Source: Pseudomonadota bacterium
GTDB taxonomy: Bacteria > Pseudomonadota > Alphaproteobacteria > JACQOE01
Length of the DNA: 40,729 bases
Direction of reading: 5' to 3'
Assembly: GCA_016202695.1 (NCBI GenBank)
Contig: JACQOE010000030.1
Location: 1-40,729 of the forward strand
Shown here: positions 39,703-40,729 of the stretch, one piece after another
Layout: every line of letters starts with the position of its first letter
How positions within the stretch are numbered: position 1 is the stretch's first letter
The notes under the pieces: model-generated
What the model was told of the DNA's origin: nothing
The model's input: only the letters and a program-made list of their open reading frames with translations
Database searches by the model: none
Program-made: the position numbers and the translations under genes

Positions 39703-40598
39703 GGGGCGCTCGCAGGTCCGTCATGGCGGCGGCCCTCCTCGCGGCGCTGGTGGCGGCCGGCGGCGGGGCGGTCCCGGGGGCGGAGCGGGTGCCTGTCCCG
39801 GGCGGCGTCTTCGTCATGGGAACCGACACGGGACCGGCCGACGAGCGCCCCGCGCACCGCATCGTGCTCGCCCCCTTCGAGATCGACCGCCGGCCGGTCA
39901 GCAACGCCGAGTTCGCGGCCTTCCTCAGTGCCGCCGGCCTGACCGACGCCGCCGGGCGACGGCGCTTCGACCTCGACGATCCGGACGCCCGCATCCGCGA
40001 GAGGGACGGCCGCTTCGAGCCCCATCCCGGCTTCGCCGAGCACCCGGTGGTGGAGGCGAGCTGGTCGGGGGCGCGCGACTACTGCCGCGCCCACGGCGCG
40101 CGGCTTCCGAGCGAGGCCGAGTGGGAGCGCGCGGCGCGGGGGGCGGAGGGGCGCACCTATCCCTGGGGCGAGGCTCCGCCCGACGCCTCCCGGGCCCGCT
40201 TCGCCTCCGGCTGGGGCGCCACCCTCCCGGCCGGGAGCCTCGCCGCCGGGGCGACGCCCGAAGGGGTGCTCGACCTCGCCGGCAACGTGCACGAGTGGAC
40301 CGCGAGCCTCTATCGTCCCTACCCCTACCGGGCCGACGACGGGCGCGAGGACGAAGACGCGCCGGGCGAGCGGGTCACCCGCGGCGGGGCGCACGACAGC
40401 GCCGCCGCCGATCTCCGCGCCGCCTGGCGGGGTAAGGGGGTCTCGCGGGGGCCCCAGGCGGGGCACCACAACGTCGGCTTTCGCTGCGCCTCGCTCGCCC
40501 GGCCCGTGACGGGGGGGCGCCTGTGGCCGGCGACGGCGGCCCGAATTCCCTTGACAGCCGGGCCAAGATCATGTACCAATATGGTGAAGTTCTTTTAA
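39699..40598 (+). CDS. exported SUMF1/FGE-sulfatase-domain protein without the FGE cysteines
   Basis: A 299-residue protein with a signal peptide (VMAAALLAALVAAGGGAVPGA, ~8-28) and one SUMF1 domain (~31-265). Typical blocks are VPGGVFVMGTDTG, HRIVLAPFEIDRRPVSNAEFAAFL, HPVVEASWSGARDYCRAHGARLPSEAEWERAARG, YPWGE, DLAGNVHEWTASLY, VTRGGAHDS and HHNVGFRCA. Formylglycine-generating enzyme needs two cysteines shortly after the RGG block; here that stretch has none. Only Cys129, Cys263 and Cys292 exist, so sulfatase activation is unlikely. Binding or another oxidase-type role is possible, as in related families. The ~35 residues after FRCA are not typical and may be read-through. It starts inside the exonuclease stop. 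Confidence 0.82.
   Translation: MRGARRSVMAAALLAALVAAGGGAVPGAERVPVPGGVFVMGTDTGPADERPAHRIVLAPFEIDRRPVSNAEFAAFLSAAGLTDAAGRRRFDLDDPDARIRERDGRFEPHPGFAEHPVVEASWSGARDYCRAHGARLPSEAEWERAARGAEGRTYPWGEAPPDASRARFASGWGATLPAGSLAAGATPEGVLDLAGNVHEWTASLYRPYPYRADDGREDEDAPGERVTRGGAHDSAAADLRAAWRGKGVSRGPQAGHHNVGFRCASLARPVTGGRLWPATAARIPLTAGPRSCTNMVKFF
40551..40580 (+). promoter_or_regulatory. promoter-like sequence pointing out of the window
   Basis: A perfect TTGACA (40551-40556) stands 17 bases before TACCAAT (40574-40580), inside the last codons of the SUMF1-domain gene. The local base content is AT-rich for this genome. It would drive a gene beyond the window edge. The -10 match is only partial. Confidence 0.4.
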
Positions 40599-40647
40599 AC
40601 GGTGTATAAATTTGGCGCAAACGGCGCGGGCGCTCGGCGTCGGGCAT

Positions 40648-40667
40648 GGGGAGGTCGGCCTCTCCCC
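40648..40667 (+). other. stem-loop near the window end
   Basis: GGGGAG (40648-40653) pairs with CTCCCC (40662-40667); inner GG and CC can extend it. It lies 50 bases after the SUMF1-domain stop and has no T run. It might end that transcript or be part of the leader from the promoter at 40551. Nothing else is seen in the last 131 bases. Confidence 0.25.
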
Positions 40668-40729
40668 TTCGATCCCGGCCCGCCCGCCTGCCGATCGTCG
40701 ATTCCCGGGCCCCGCCCCCCGCCCCCCGG

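Overview
The window is about 70% G+C and looks like a chromosomal segment of an alphaproteobacterium, most likely of the Rhodospirillales type. Several features point there: an Hsp20 gene followed by a DUF1150 gene; the block kdsD-lptC-lptA-lptB-rpoN-hpf-ptsN; a short (~208 aa) ribonuclease D; an FzlA-like cell-division protein ending in HYADLDF; and a heat-shock promoter of the RpoH type. Most of the window is housekeeping DNA. No CRISPR array, prophage, transposase or large mobile element was seen.

Layout. Positions 1-1060: the 3' part of tRNA-Ala(GGC), a candidate terminator, then a heat-shock unit (RpoH-like promoter, possible RNA thermometer, hsp20, DUF1150). Positions 1249-7518, minus strand: Kdo/LPS and nitrogen-PTS genes in the transcription order kdsD, lptC, lptA, lptB, rpoN, hpf, ptsN. 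Positions 7672-10396: rnd and tRNA-Leu(CAG) on the minus strand, an NDUFA9-like SDR protein on the plus strand, and uppP on the minus strand. Positions 10397-16718: a control region with two inverted repeats, then gltD-gltB (NADPH glutamate synthase). Positions 16817-20117: FzlA-like protein, a methyltransferase, a TPR lipoprotein-like or secreted protein, and an SDR epimerase.

Positions 20288-22164 form an accessory patch with a secreted amidohydrolase, a stretch without a convincing gene, and a hicB-hicA toxin-antitoxin pair. Positions 22194-25176: an alpha/beta hydrolase diverging from two glycosyltransferases (GT4 and GT9) that probably build cell-surface glycan. Positions 25247-32171: the translation block thrS-infC-rpmI-rplT-pheS-pheT; infC appears to start at a non-standard ATC codon. 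Positions 32198-34965: a formate/nitrite-type channel and lepA.

Positions 35015-37180: an unknown two-helix membrane protein, tRNA-Ser(GGA), and a secreted hydrolase. The hydrolase lies between the tRNA 3' end and an imperfect downstream copy of it, which suggests a small tRNA-targeted insertion. Positions 37460-40598: an acetolactate-synthase-like ThDP enzyme, a DEDDh exonuclease, and a SUMF1-domain protein that lacks the catalytic cysteines of formylglycine-generating enzyme. The window ends just after a promoter-like sequence pointing out of it.

No clearly new multi-gene system was found. The best leads are the tRNA-Ser islet with its leader-peptide-coupled hydrolase, the hsp20 leader as a thermosensor, the infC start, and the exonuclease/SUMF1-domain pair. 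All functions are inferred by reading the sequence; no database search was run.
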